Below are positions 14,786 to 24,097 of a stretch of 64,000 nucleotides of DNA, piece by piece. The translations under genes and the position numbers were made by a program. The stretch is taken from the NCBI GenBank assembly GCA_965262875.1, contig OZ253569.1:1860001-1924000 (forward strand). The letters are read 5' to 3'. A model generated the notes under the pieces. It saw only the letters and a program-made list of their open reading frames with translations. It was not told where the DNA came from and ran no database searches. Position 1 is the stretch's first letter, and every line of letters begins with the position of its first letter. Source of the DNA: JBALVT01 sp965262875. GTDB lineage: Bacteria > Pseudomonadota > Gammaproteobacteria > Pseudomonadales > Halieaceae.

Positions 14786-17700
14786 ATGACGCGATTGGTC
14801 TTTCTGTCGCCCACTGAAAAAAGGAAATTCGACTCCCCTCCCGTTTTTACAAAAGAACAACGTCACGCCTACTTTGTCGTGACTGAGGATATTCGAAGAA
14901 CTCTGAGCCAGTTACGCACAACGACAAATAAAGTCGGCTTTCTTTTGCAGCTCGGATATTTCCGGAATTGCGGAAGATTCTTTGTGCCATCTGTGTATCG
15001 CCGTAGAGATATTCAATACGTGAAGCAGCTTCTCAACATCACAGATGAATTCAATTTCGATCGCTACCCATCAGCCCGAATCTTACAGCATAGATCACGC
15101 ATTTTGACATTGCTGGATTGGACACCTTTCGATGAGTCCAATGCCACATTGATTGCTGAACGTATCCAATTGTTGGCCCAGCAGCAATTGAAGCCAGAAC
15201 AGGTATTCGTTGCTGCAATCGATTTTTGCTGGAAGCAACGCATCGAAATACCGACCTACCATCAGCTATCCACAGTGATTACGGACAGCTTCAATATCGT
15301 GGAATCTAGCCTGTTAATCACCCTGGCAACAGAATTGCGGGAGGATGAAAGATCCTCGCTAGAAGCATTGCTAGCAAGTCCGAAGATTCACTGGCTTCCT
15401 TTGCTCGGGCAAATCAAACAGGTTAACCAGTCATTGCGCGCCAAGGACATTCAGCAAAATGTCAACGCGTCCCGGACGCTCAGAAATTACTTCGGACGGT
15501 TTCGATCAATTTTTGACGAGCTGGATTTGAACCAACAAGCCACAGAGCACTACGCTACATGGGTACAAAAGGCAACGCTGACACAAGTGAAGCAGTTTCC
15601 CAACCCACAGAAACGCCACCTTCATTTACTGGCCTTTATCAAGCACCAGTATTATTTCCGTCAGGATGTATTGATGGATATTTTTCTAAAAAGTGTCCGT
15701 ACTGCCACGAACGCTGTCAATAAGAGGCTTGCTCAGAGAGAGCAAAACATGCAATCAGAGCGAAAGACAGCGATTCAAACAATCAACACGTCCCATAAGA
15801 ATTCACGCCATCTACTGGACGAAATTACGCGCATCGTTCGATGCAAAGATCACTCCGACTCCGAGAGAATGGAAAAGATCGAACGCCTGATCGATGATCA
15901 TGAGGCTCTGCAGGGCGATATAAAAATTGAGAAATTGCAATTCTATGAACAATTACTCGACCGACACACAGATGGCCAGCACTATTACGATACCCTGGGA
16001 AATCAATCTTTGCGCCTTCAACGCAAAGTGTCTTCGGTGCTGAAGTCCCTCGAATTTGATGCTGCCTCATCGGAAAAAACGTTACTGGCTGCTGTCAGAT
16101 ATTTTCAAGTGACGGATGGGAACATCGGACACTCTCCTCCCCTGGACTTCCTGCCAGAGAAAGAACGAGACATTGTTGCTGGCGATACCGCATTTCGCAC
16201 ATCGCTGTACAAAATATTGCTTTTTCAATCCGTTGCGGATGCAGTGCGCGCGGGCAAGCTTAACCTTCAATATTCATACCGTTATCGCGCCATACAGGAC
16301 TACCTAATTCCTACCGCACGCTGGCAAAAAGAACGAGACCGCTTGCTGACATTGGCTGGCTTACAAAAATTCGCAGATGGCGCCGGCTACCTTGCAGAAC
16401 TCAAAACCACCCTGGATAACACATACCAGGCTGTCAATGGCCGCTTTGGTGAAGGGGGTAATACGTACTTGTCTGTTGACGACTCTGGCTATGCCAAGGT
16501 CAGCACGCCCGGTACGTCATATAGCGAGGACGGATACAATGGAACCCTATTGAAAGAAAACGGTATCGTTCCCGTTTTGCGCGTTCTTCGGGACATTAAC
16601 CAAACGAGCGAATTCATCCGTTGCTTTAAGCATCTGAGTCCAAAACACCACAAACTGAAACCGACCGCCGAAACGGTTCTGGCCGGAATTATGGGCATGG
16701 GTTGCAACATCGGTATTGATAAACTGTCCCACATCTCCGTCGGTATCAACGAAAGTACGCTGAAAAATACTGTGAACTGGTGCTTTAGTCTGAAAAATAT
16801 TCAGGCAGCGAACAACGTCATTATTGGCCTGATTGACAAGCTCGCTTTATCCAATGCGTTTCAAAAATATCCGGACCAGCTGCATACCAGCAGTGACGGC
16901 CGCAAGGTAAATGTTGGCGTAGATTCACTGCACGCGAGCTATTCCTTCAAATATTTTGGCAAGGATAAAGGCGTCACGATTTATACATTTATCGATGAGC
17001 GTCATGCCCTGTTCCACTCTACCGTGATTAGTGCATCCGATAGGGAGGCCGCCTATGTCATTGATGGCCTGATGCAAAATGAAGTCGTCAAGAGTGATAT
17101 CCACTCGACGGATACACACGGATTTTCTGAGGCAATTTTTACGGCGACGCATATGATCGATACCGCCTTTGCCCCTCGCTTCAAAAAGATTGGCGATCAG
17201 CGGCTGTATGGATTCTCAAGCAAATCCACGTATCAAAAGCGCGGTTACAGCATTGTGCCCAGTCGCACAATCAATCGGAAGCTCATCCTCAAAAACTGGG
17301 ATGACATCCTCCGCTTTATGGCGACGATCAAACTGCGCTATTCCAGCGCTTCGCAATTGTTCAAGCGGTTGAGCTCCTATGCGAAAGATCATCCGTTGTA
17401 TCGGGCATTGAAGGAATTTGGCCGCATTATTAAATCTCAGTTTATACTGACTTACTATGACGACGTAGAACTACGTCAGCGTATTGAAAAGCAGCTGAAC
17501 AAAGTGGAACTCGCCAACAAGTTTTCGGCGGCGGTGTTCTTCGCCAACAACCAGGAGTTCCAGGTAGGCACCAAGGAGGAACAGGAAATAGCGACGGCCT
17601 GTAAAGTGCTGATACAAAATGCCATTGTTCTGTGGAATTATCTGTACCTGTCGCAACGGCTATCCTCAACCGCCGATCCCGACGATAGGCAGGACATGCT

Positions 17701-17833
17701 CGAGGCCATCACCGGTGGCTCGATCATAGCCTGGGCACACGTCAATATGCAGGGGGAATATGATTTTACTCGCCCTGCCGCTAATGATGATGCCTTTGAT
17801 ATGCCGAGCATTCTAGCGCTAAAACTGGGTTGA
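14786..17833 (+). CDS. tnpA: Tn3-family transposase TnpA
   Basis: 1015 residues, the normal Tn3 TnpA length. The N-terminal DUF4158-type region (FTKEQRHAYF, FLLQLGYFRNCGRFF) and the C-terminal DDE domain with VNVGVDSLHASYSFKYFGKDKG, STDTHGF and LKEFGRIIKSQFIL are clear. It performs replicative transposition to cointegrates. Its stop is followed after 59 bases by a diverged terminal repeat (17893-17930). The C-terminal half is strongly similar to the fragment at 18778-20145. Confidence 0.95.
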   Translation: MTRLVFLSPTEKRKFDSPPVFTKEQRHAYFVVTEDIRRTLSQLRTTTNKVGFLLQLGYFRNCGRFFVPSVYRRRDIQYVKQLLNITDEFNFDRYPSARILQHRSRILTLLDWTPFDESNATLIAERIQLLAQQQLKPEQVFVAAIDFCWKQRIEIPTYHQLSTVITDSFNIVESSLLITLATELREDERSSLEALLASPKIHWLPLLGQIKQVNQSLRAKDIQQNVNASRTLRNYFGRFRSIFDELDLNQQATEHYATWVQKATLTQVKQFPNPQKRHLHLLAFIKHQYYFRQDVLMDIFLKSVRTATNAVNKRLAQREQNMQSERKTAIQTINTSHKNSRHLLDEITRIVRCKDHSDSERMEKIERLIDDHEALQGDIKIEKLQFYEQLLDRHTDGQHYYDTLGNQSLRLQRKVSSVLKSLEFDAASSEKTLLAAVRYFQVTDGNIGHSPPLDFLPEKERDIVAGDTAFRTSLYKILLFQSVADAVRAGKLNLQYSYRYRAIQDYLIPTARWQKERDRLLTLAGLQKFADGAGYLAELKTTLDNTYQAVNGRFGEGGNTYLSVDDSGYAKVSTPGTSYSEDGYNGTLLKENGIVPVLRVLRDINQTSEFIRCFKHLSPKHHKLKPTAETVLAGIMGMGCNIGIDKLSHISVGINESTLKNTVNWCFSLKNIQAANNVIIGLIDKLALSNAFQKYPDQLHTSSDGRKVNVGVDSLHASYSFKYFGKDKGVTIYTFIDERHALFHSTVISASDREAAYVIDGLMQNEVVKSDIHSTDTHGFSEAIFTATHMIDTAFAPRFKKIGDQRLYGFSSKSTYQKRGYSIVPSRTINRKLILKNWDDILRFMATIKLRYSSASQLFKRLSSYAKDHPLYRALKEFGRIIKSQFILTYYDDVELRQRIEKQLNKVELANKFSAAVFFANNQEFQVGTKEEQEIATACKVLIQNAIVLWNYLYLSQRLSSTADPDDRQDMLEAITGGSIIAWAHVNMQGEYDFTRPAANDDAFDMPSILALKLG

Positions 17834-17892
17834 CCTCCGACTTTGTCAAAAGAGGAAGGAATGAATCCTTACAGGGCAATGGGTTAGTTCCA

Positions 17893-17930
17893 CTGAGCGG
17901 AAAATCTCGTTCACTTATCCCGCAGGCCCC
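17893..17930. repeat. Relict or internal Tn3-type terminal repeat
   Basis: Read on the minus strand it starts GGGGCCTGCGGGATAAGTGA and ends CCGCTCAG, 38 bp, related to but diverged from the outer ends at 12207 and 18740. It lies where the end next to tnpA would be expected, so the higBA segment lies between an old end and the present one. Confidence 0.7.
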
Positions 17931-18000
17931 AAGGCCGTATACAAGAGTAAGAAACTATTTCTATTGCTCGGCATGTACCACATGTGGTACATTTAGCCAG

Positions 18001-18360
18001 ATGATGGCGCCCAAGAAAACAATAACCGCCGTTTTTTATCGCCTCTCTAGCGGGAAAGAACCTGTTAGGGACTGGTTGCTTTCACTGACCCAAGAGGATC
18101 GGCAAACAATTGGGCAGGACATTATGGCAGTGGAGTTCGGTTGGCCTTGTGGTGAACCGCTGTGCAAATCCTTATCTGGCTATCCTGGATTGTGGGAGGT
18201 CAGAAGTAATATTAAGAGCGGGATCGCCCGTGTGTTTTTCTACATCGACAAATCAGAAATGATCCTATTGCATGGTTTTGTTAAAAAGACCCAGAAAACA
18301 CCGGACAGAGATTTAAAACTCGCTCAGAAGCGGAAGACGGAGTATCAGAAAAATGGCTAA
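18001..18360 (+). CDS. HigB-like (RelE/Gp49 type) toxin
   Basis: 119 residues from ATG at 18001 (second ATG at 18004). KTITAVFYRLSSGKEPVRDWL, LWEVRSNIKSGIARVFFYID and MILLHGFVKKTQKTP are the strand and active-site patterns of Gp49-like HigB toxins, mRNA-cleaving RelE relatives. A longer frame from 17830 runs through the relict repeat and is rejected. Toxin-first order and the overlap with the next gene by 8 bases are typical of higBA. Toxin-antitoxin passengers are known in Tn3 elements. Confidence 0.88.
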   Translation: MMAPKKTITAVFYRLSSGKEPVRDWLLSLTQEDRQTIGQDIMAVEFGWPCGEPLCKSLSGYPGLWEVRSNIKSGIARVFFYIDKSEMILLHGFVKKTQKTPDRDLKLAQKRKTEYQKNG

Positions 18361-18646
18361 AAGAAACCCTCGAGCAGGTTCAAGCTTTGACGATTTTCTA
18401 AAGGCAGATGGTATCTATGAAGATGTTCAAAATGCCGCGATCAAGAAAGTGCTGTCAGCAAAACTTGAAGCTGCCATGCTTGACCAAAATATTTCAAAAA
18501 CCGATATGGCCAAACGCTTGAAAACAAGCCGTTCACAGCTTGATAGATTGCTTGATCCAGACAATGAAACCATAACACTCCAAACTGCCAGTAGGGCAGC
18601 GACAGTGCTTGGGATGACGTTGGAAATCAACCTCAGCCCGATGTAA
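18353..18646 (+). CDS. HigA-like XRE-family antitoxin
   Basis: 97 residues with an HTH (LDQNISKTDMAKRLKTSRSQLDRLLD) and the ending TLQTASRAATVLGMTLEINL, the compact XRE antitoxin fold. It overlaps the toxin by 8 bases and should both neutralise it and repress the pair. Ends ~95 bases before the right transposon end. Confidence 0.9.
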   Translation: MAKRNPRAGSSFDDFLKADGIYEDVQNAAIKKVLSAKLEAAMLDQNISKTDMAKRLKTSRSQLDRLLDPDNETITLQTASRAATVLGMTLEINLSPM

Positions 18647-18739
18647 AGGCCTGGTCCAGATTCGGCCAAAAGCAAGCCCTATCAAGCGTCTCAGAAAATG
18701 GCGGATAGAATTTGTCGTGAAATCAACGGCTTAAGCCCT

Positions 18740-18777
18740 CTGAGCGGAGAATCTCGTCCGCTTATGTTCTGGGAGCC
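18740..18777. repeat. Tn3-family right terminal inverted repeat
   Basis: Inverted copy of 12207-12244 with one mismatch; outermost base at 18777, immediately followed by a codon of a different Tn3 transposase frame. Confidence 0.85.
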
Positions 18778-20145
18778 TATATGAGCGTTAGAGACGACGG
18801 GAAATGCCGCGTACGTACACCGAAGACCGATTACGATACCGACTCATTCATTTCTTCAACTCTAACGAGGCAAGGTATCGTGCCTATTTTGCAGTTGTTA
18901 AAAAGTGTCGATAGTGCCTGTCATTTCACCAGTGCCTTCAAACACTTCAGTACAAAGCACAGTAAAATGAAGCCATCCCCCGAGACCTTGATGGCCGGTA
19001 TTATCGCCCAGGGGTGCAACATTGGCGTCAGCAAACTCGCGAAGATATCCACTGGACTCAACGATGATGTGTTACGCAATACCGTGAACTGGTATTTTGA
19101 TCATGAAAACCTTAGAGCGGCAAACCGCAGGATAACCTCACTAATCGGAGAGCTGGCACTGGCGAACAACTACCTCAGCCAACCCCCTGCCCTACATTCA
19201 AGCAGCGATGGACGCAAGGTAACAGTGGCCGTGGACTGCCTGCATGCGAACTACTCCTTCAAATATTTTGGTAAAGACAAAGGCGTTACCGATTACACTT
19301 TTATTGATGAACGCCAGGTGCTTTTCCACAACACATTATTCAGCGCATCCGACCGTGAGGCACCCTACGTGATCGATGGGCTGCTTGACAACCAGGTGCC
19401 CGGCGGGCATGTTCACTCGACGGACACTCACGGCTTTACTGAGCAGATTTTTTGCACAACCCATTTGATGGGTATCTCATTTGCCCCTCGACTCGCAAAC
19501 ATAGGAAAACATCGCCTCTATGCATTCTCATCGCGGAAAAGTTTTCAAAGAAAAGGTTATTCTTTGCTACCGAGCCGGACGATCAATCAGAAGTTGATCT
19601 TGCGACAGTGGGACAATGTGCTTCGTTTTATGGCCACGATCAAGACCCGTCGTACCACCGCTTCTCAGCTCTTTAAGCGTCTGAGTTCATATGCGCTGGA
19701 TCATCCACTTTATCGGGCCTTGAAAGAATTTGGGCGTATAATTAAGAGTCAGTTTATCCTGACCTATTTTGATGACGCTGAACTTCGCCAGCGAATCGAA
19801 ATGCAACTTAGTCGGGTCGAGCAAGCCAACAAGTTTTCAGCGGCAGTGTTCTTTGACAATGACCATGCATTTCAGGATGGATCATTGCATCAGCAGGAAG
19901 TGGCATCGACCTGCAAACTGCTTTTGCAAAACGCCATCATTCTGTGGAATTACCTGTCGTTGTCGGAACATGTAATCAATACACCGAGCCCCGATGAGCG
20001 GCGTCAGATCATAGACGCAATCCGAGGAGGAAGCGTTATTACCTGGACCCATGTGAACGTGCATGGAGAATATTCGTTTACCCCTCCCTCGGCAAATGAT
20101 GAGGTGTTCGATATTAGAAAGATAAAAGCTTTCCAAATCAATTAG
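18778..20145 (+). pseudogene. C-terminal fragment of a second Tn3-family transposase
   Basis: About 455 residues. The first codons, YMSVRDDGKCRV, align with YLSVDDSGYAKV in the complete transposase (around its residue 560), so the first ~560 residues are missing. The fragment starts at the exact base after the neighbouring transposon's right end. The DDE part (DCLHANYSFKYFGKDKG, STDTHGF) is intact. A short frame can still be read from ATG at 18781 but it lacks the N-terminal DNA-binding half. No matching terminal repeat was seen after 20145. Confidence 0.9.
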
Positions 20146-20314
20146 ATGCGGCGGTAAGTGTGCTGCTCACGCCCCTATATTGCCGTGGACCCTACCTGGC
20201 GGTAACGCAGCGGAAGCACAGCGAGCGATCAGGCTCGCACACGGGCATAAAAATGCAATAGCTCTCCCAAAAATGTCCTTGTCGGAAATTGGCGGATTAA
20301 TGAGTTCCGCCTAG

Positions 20315-20569
20315 GGCGCCAGTGGGCAGAAGTTTCGCTTAGTGAAAGACAGTTCTTATGGCGCCATGCTTCAGGTTGACATTAATCACTGCTGGCAGGA
20401 CGTCTACAGCTTCGATTTAAGCCCTGTTTATAGCGCTGATATAGCAATGAGCCATTATTTCACCCAGACAACGGTTAAGTCATTATTCACGCGTGCACGA
20501 GTCGCTACACTGCCGACAGCTCAGGGACGCATCACCTTGCTGAATCATACATTGCAACTCACTCCGTGA
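20315..20569 (+). pseudogene. C-terminal remnant of an arylamine N-acetyltransferase
   Basis: The frame after an in-frame TAG at 20312 reads GQKFRLVKDSS, DVYSFDLSPVYSADIAMSHY and RVATLPTAQGRITLLNHTL. This resembles the C-terminal third of bacterial arylamine N-acetyltransferases (pattern FDL-P..-D....N.Y ... R...GR..L.N..L). The catalytic Cys-His-Asp part is absent. A family resemblance from memory, moderate certainty. Nothing recognisable lies between 20146 and 20314 apart from a small GCGAG/CTCGC hairpin near 20220-20240. Confidence 0.5.
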
Positions 20570-20611
20570 CCGGTACAGTAGCAGCCTGGCGCAGAGAATA
20601 TTAGATGGGAT

Positions 20612-21520
20612 CTATTGAGCGCTTACTTTCTCCCGAAACACTGAAGGACTCATCCCCACCCCATTACAGAAAAACTTTGAAAAGTGTGCTGGCTCCCTAA
20701 AACCGAGATCATAGCTAAGCTCAGTAATACTCATAACCGTGTAGAACAGACTACGCTTCGCTTCAAGAAGCAGTCTTTCATGACACAAGTGAGTTGGGGT
20801 TTGGTCAACGACTGATCTGCAGATGCTGTAAAGCCGGTTATCAGTGATATTCAGTAGTTTGCAATAGTCCGGCACTGTAAGGTGGTTCCTATATTGTTCT
20901 TCGATCAACTTTTCAAACTCGCGATATAAGCCTAAATAGGGCGCGCAGTTTGCGCTTGCGCTCTGAATGATCTCGGCTTCTCGTGCTATGGAGACCAAAA
21001 GCACTTTTAGGTAACCGGCTGTAATGGCTATTCGGCCAACCTTTCTCGCCCGAAACTCGGACTCGATATTTTCTATCAACGATGCAATTTGAAGATGATT
21101 TTGTGTCCTGGAATCTATACGTATAGCTCCGGCATGCGCAGTAATACCCTGAATGACGAGCATCTCCGCCTGAGAAAAAATGCTATGTAAAAATACTGTT
21201 GAAACGGATAATACATAACCTTCTGTAGTTGGGTTTACGATAAATCCATGTACAACAGTGGCAGGGATACACAGTAAGCAAGGCGCGTTGTGCCGCTTAA
21301 GCGAGCCATCAATACTAGCTTCCAAATGCCCCTTTTCTAAATACAAAAGCTGCATTAGATTGTCGTGACGGTGCGGAGTAATCTCCCAATTATTTTGGGC
21401 ACTCCGATAAGCTATCTTCTCAATATGCAAAAACTCCAGCTCATCGTTCTGCTGCGTTTCACCATAGAGATAGTAATGAGGTATTACCTTTTGTGTGAGC
21501 ATGAGGCCCTCCATCATCAC
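20612..21520 (-). CDS. AraC-family regulator (PobR-like), copy 1
   Basis: About 296-302 residues; the start is probably the Met of MLTQKVIPHYYLYGE. An N-terminal cupin sensor (EITPHRHDNLMQLLYLEKG, PCLLCIPATVVHGF) is followed by a C-terminal pair of HTHs (HLTVPDYCKLLNITDNRLY and MSITELSYDLGFREPAHFSKFF). The closest relative in the window is the AraC gene at 48444-49346. PobR-type proteins sense hydroxybenzoates. It lies upstream of and parallel to no gene; the ferredoxin and hydroxylase genes upstream on the same strand may be its targets. Confidence 0.9.
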   Translation of the reverse strand: MMMEGLMLTQKVIPHYYLYGETQQNDELEFLHIEKIAYRSAQNNWEITPHRHDNLMQLLYLEKGHLEASIDGSLKRHNAPCLLCIPATVVHGFIVNPTTEGYVLSVSTVFLHSIFSQAEMLVIQGITAHAGAIRIDSRTQNHLQIASLIENIESEFRARKVGRIAITAGYLKVLLVSIAREAEIIQSASANCAPYLGLYREFEKLIEEQYRNHLTVPDYCKLLNITDNRLYSICRSVVDQTPTHLCHERLLLEAKRSLFYTVMSITELSYDLGFREPAHFSKFFCNGVGMSPSVFREKVSAQ

Positions 21521-21582
21521 CGAATAAACGACTTTTTGTTATTATATACCAATGCTTCAGCAGATACTCTTTCTCTACCGGT

Positions 21583-21903
21583 TCAAGTTTGTGTTTCGGG
21601 CATGCGAACCACCAGACCGTCCATATCAGCAGTCACTCTAAGCTGGCAGGAAAGCCGGCTGTTCTCGCGAGGTTCCGGAACAATCTGAATCATGGACTGC
21701 TCCATATCATCCGCCGCAGGCACTTTACCTACCCATGCATCATCGACATATACATGGCATGTCGCGCAACTGCATGCGCCACCGCATTCAGCAAGAATGC
21801 CATTAATGTCATTATCATATGCACCTTGCATCACAGACATGCCCGCAGCAACATCGATTTCTGTTTCTGTGCCTTGGTGCGAAATATATTTTATAACTGC
21901 CAT
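21583..21903 (-). CDS. [2Fe-2S] ferredoxin, adrenodoxin/putidaredoxin type
   Basis: 106 residues. Cluster ligands CGGACSCATC (C-x5-C-x2-C) and the later SCQL Cys match the vertebrate-type [2Fe-2S] ferredoxins that feed electrons to P450s and some oxygenases. It follows the flavin hydroxylase by 41 bases on the same strand. Flavin hydroxylases of this type do not need a ferredoxin, so its real partner may be the P450 at 44975-46153 or an unseen enzyme. No ferredoxin reductase gene lies nearby. Confidence 0.93.
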   Translation of the reverse strand: MAVIKYISHQGTETEIDVAAGMSVMQGAYDNDINGILAECGGACSCATCHVYVDDAWVGKVPAADDMEQSMIQIVPEPRENSRLSCQLRVTADMDGLVVRMPETQT

Positions 21904-21944
21904 TTGTTCCTCCAGTTCCCTTACAAATTTACTTCTGTCGCAAC

Positions 21945-23534
21945 TTAGCTAGCGATTAAAAACGATTCCAGATTCTGCATCAGGTGATCTTTCTCAGACA
22001 GCAGGCAACGGAAGCCGATGTATCCATCTGGGCGCAGCAACAGAAGGCTGCTTTGATCTGCGTCACCGTAGTCTGCAAAGACCTCACCCTCGGCATCGTG
22101 GTAATACAGAGCCTGATTTAGACCCCAGACTGCCTCTCGCTGAACGATATGGCCTTTCACGGAGCGACCATATTTCTTATCAATTGTTTCTATGAACTCT
22201 TCAGCCGCCTTCCCATCGCCATCGCGACAAAGCACCAGCAAGGACATCCTTGGCTGCGACATGATATCAAATAGTCGTTGTGTGCCGTGCAGAACCACAT
22301 CATGAGCACGACTTCCAATAGCGAGGCCAGGCAATACAGTCATACCTTCCGGGGTTTTCTGGCTGTCTTCATAGGTGTAACCCAAACCAGAAATCTTGGC
22401 GACCGCACGCTCATTCCAACCTTCTCGCTTAGTCAACGCAACGCGGCCAGCCATGTCATCGCCATGCGCCATAATGATTTGGTGCATATCGTTTGTGCCC
22501 TCAACTACTTGTTGTGCAACCGGCATACGTTCTGTTTCGTAGGAATCGAGGAATTCATCTTTCATTCCACCGTTAATCACCATGGCCAGCTTCCAGCCCA
22601 GGTTAAATGTATCTTGCATACAGGCATTCATACCCTGCCCACCTGAAGGCGAATGGATATGAGCCGCATCTCCAGCAACGAACATACGCCCTTTACGATA
22701 GCTAGTAGTTTGACGTTTCCAGATTCGCCAGCTGGTACTCTCACGAGGCTCAACGATCTCACCCTTAACACCCAAGCTGTCGAATATTTCCTGGAAAGTA
22801 TCCCGAGCCGTTAGCTCACCACTCGCTCTCGACTCACCACGGTCACTCACCAAAATACGATATCTATCGCCAGGCAATCGACTAATCAACAAGAAGGTCT
22901 CTTTCGACATAAAGTAATGAACCCACTCATCGGTATGTTCGTAGCCGAGTATAGGCGTGTCCATCATTTGCATAAGCTGCCCCTGATAGCTTTCGCCTTC
23001 AAATGGCAAACCCAAAGAGTCTCTCACTGTGCTGCGAATACCATCACAGCCAATGACCCAACCAAAATTCTCCTTCTGTACATGCTCTTCGCCGTCTATG
23101 TACGTCAGTTCAACATCGACCGTGTCGCCCACTTGTTCGAGAGAGGCTAAAGACGTCCCCCACTCAATGGTTTTTCCATAGCGGGCTTCCAAATGTTCGC
23201 GTAGCAGCTTTTCCGTTTCATTTTGGTTAAACACAGTAATAAACGGATAACGCGTTTTTGACTTAGTAAAGTCCAGCTCTGTGCGATGATCTTCACCTTG
23301 AAAGGTAAATGTGAAACCGTTGTTTTTAATCCCATACTCAAGAAAACGATGAGCAATACCGATATTTTCAAACATCTCCATTGTCTTCGAATGAATGGTA
23401 AATGCCCGTGAGCTTTCGATGGGTCTGGTCTGCCTATCAATAATTCGGCAGTCCACGCCCCGCCGCAACAGCTCATTTGCCAAAATTAATCCGGCTGGAC
23501 CGGCACCCACTATCAGTACATTTTGCGCGGACAT
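21945..23534 (-). CDS. FAD-dependent aromatic hydroxylase (PheA/TfdB/MhpA type)
   Basis: About 529 residues from the ATG at 23534, chosen because GAGGAG lies 6 bases upstream. FAD motif VLIVGAGPAGLILANEL near the N-terminus, the ribose-binding GDAAHIHSPSGGQGMN motif near residue 280, and a C-terminal thioredoxin-like domain match phenol or substituted-phenol monooxygenases that use NAD(P)H. The substrate cannot be read; a (halo)phenol or hydroxybenzoate hydroxylase feeding the ring-cleavage genes is an inference. Controlled probably by the divergent MarR gene, with a palindrome between them. Confidence 0.92.
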   Translation of the reverse strand: MSAQNVLIVGAGPAGLILANELLRRGVDCRIIDRQTRPIESSRAFTIHSKTMEMFENIGIAHRFLEYGIKNNGFTFTFQGEDHRTELDFTKSKTRYPFITVFNQNETEKLLREHLEARYGKTIEWGTSLASLEQVGDTVDVELTYIDGEEHVQKENFGWVIGCDGIRSTVRDSLGLPFEGESYQGQLMQMMDTPILGYEHTDEWVHYFMSKETFLLISRLPGDRYRILVSDRGESRASGELTARDTFQEIFDSLGVKGEIVEPRESTSWRIWKRQTTSYRKGRMFVAGDAAHIHSPSGGQGMNACMQDTFNLGWKLAMVINGGMKDEFLDSYETERMPVAQQVVEGTNDMHQIIMAHGDDMAGRVALTKREGWNERAVAKISGLGYTYEDSQKTPEGMTVLPGLAIGSRAHDVVLHGTQRLFDIMSQPRMSLLVLCRDGDGKAAEEFIETIDKKYGRSVKGHIVQREAVWGLNQALYYHDAEGEVFADYGDADQSSLLLLRPDGYIGFRCLLSEKDHLMQNLESFLIAS

Positions 23535-23603
23535 ATTTTGCTCCTCGTTATTCATAATAATATTCGTAGCGTTTCTATTGCTTGCTATTTGAGTCACTAG
23601 ATC

Positions 23604-23630
23604 TATATAATTGCCTAGGCAACTATATTA
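23604..23630. promoter_or_regulatory. Probable MarR operator between hydroxylase and marR genes
   Basis: A perfect 12-bp palindrome TTGCCTAGGCAA (23611-23622) extends with near-symmetric AT-rich arms to about 24 bp. Centrally placed between divergent genes, 24 bases before the marR start, it is a classic MarR-type binding site. Confidence 0.75.
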
Positions 23631-23653
23631 CTAAATGAATCAGGAAGTCAACC

Positions 23654-24097
23654 ATGGCGAAACTGGATGAACGTTTTGCACTGAAAGAAAGCACCGGCTA
23701 TTGGTTGCGCCATACCTACTATGCAGTACGTGAAAGCCTGCAAAGCCGTTTTGATCAATACGATATTACCGTCGCTCAATGGCCTGTTTTATATAGCTTG
23801 TATCATGATGAAAAGAACACTCCCGCCGAACTTGCCGAGCATTTGGGGCTAAATCGTTCTGCGATCACGCGTTTACTGGACAGACTAGAGAAAAAACAGC
23901 TGGTTCAACGCGCCATCTCATCACAAGACAAGCGGTCTGTAAGTGTCACCCTTACTGAAGCAGGTCTAAAGCTAGTGCCCCATCTGGCGGAAATATCCCG
24001 TGCCACAAACAATCATGTCCTGTCTGGATTATCTGTGGATGAAATCAAGCAGTTTGATGAAACGCTGAGAAAGGTTCATGCAAATGCGAGTGATTAA
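23654..24097 (+). CDS. MarR-family transcriptional regulator
   Basis: 147 residues with the winged-HTH core (TPAELAEHLGLNRSAITRLLDRLEKKQLVQR, DKRSVSVTLTEAG). It is divergent from the flavin hydroxylase and probably represses it until a phenolic ligand binds. Confidence 0.93.
   Translation: MAKLDERFALKESTGYWLRHTYYAVRESLQSRFDQYDITVAQWPVLYSLYHDEKNTPAELAEHLGLNRSAITRLLDRLEKKQLVQRAISSQDKRSVSVTLTEAGLKLVPHLAEISRATNNHVLSGLSVDEIKQFDETLRKVHANASD

Larger units (their letters stand above)
12207..18777. mobile_element. Tn3-family transposon with tyrosine recombinase, tnpA and higBA
   Basis: Bounded by 38-bp inverted repeats at 12207-12244 and 18740-18777, starting GGCTCCCAGAACATAAGCGG and ending CCGCTCAG, with one mismatch between them. 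The spacing of CGG and the terminal CGCTnAG fit the Tn3 consensus. Another ~20 bp inside the ends are also alike. Contents: recombinase (minus), IS630 insertion, tnpA (plus), a relict end at 17893-17930 and a toxin-antitoxin pair. The flanking 5-mers (ATTTC and TATAT) differ, so no target duplication is present. Confidence 0.85.

Noticed and set aside
17830..18000. Long N-terminal extension of the HigB-like toxin
   Set aside because: It runs through the Tn3-type repeat at 17893-17930 and does not resemble the toxin family; ATG at 18001 fits the fold.
21945..23534. Calling the flavin hydroxylase PobA or PcpB
   Set aside because: It has the phenol-hydroxylase-type layout with a thioredoxin-like C-terminus, longer than PobA; the substrate cannot be set by reading, so no gene name is given.
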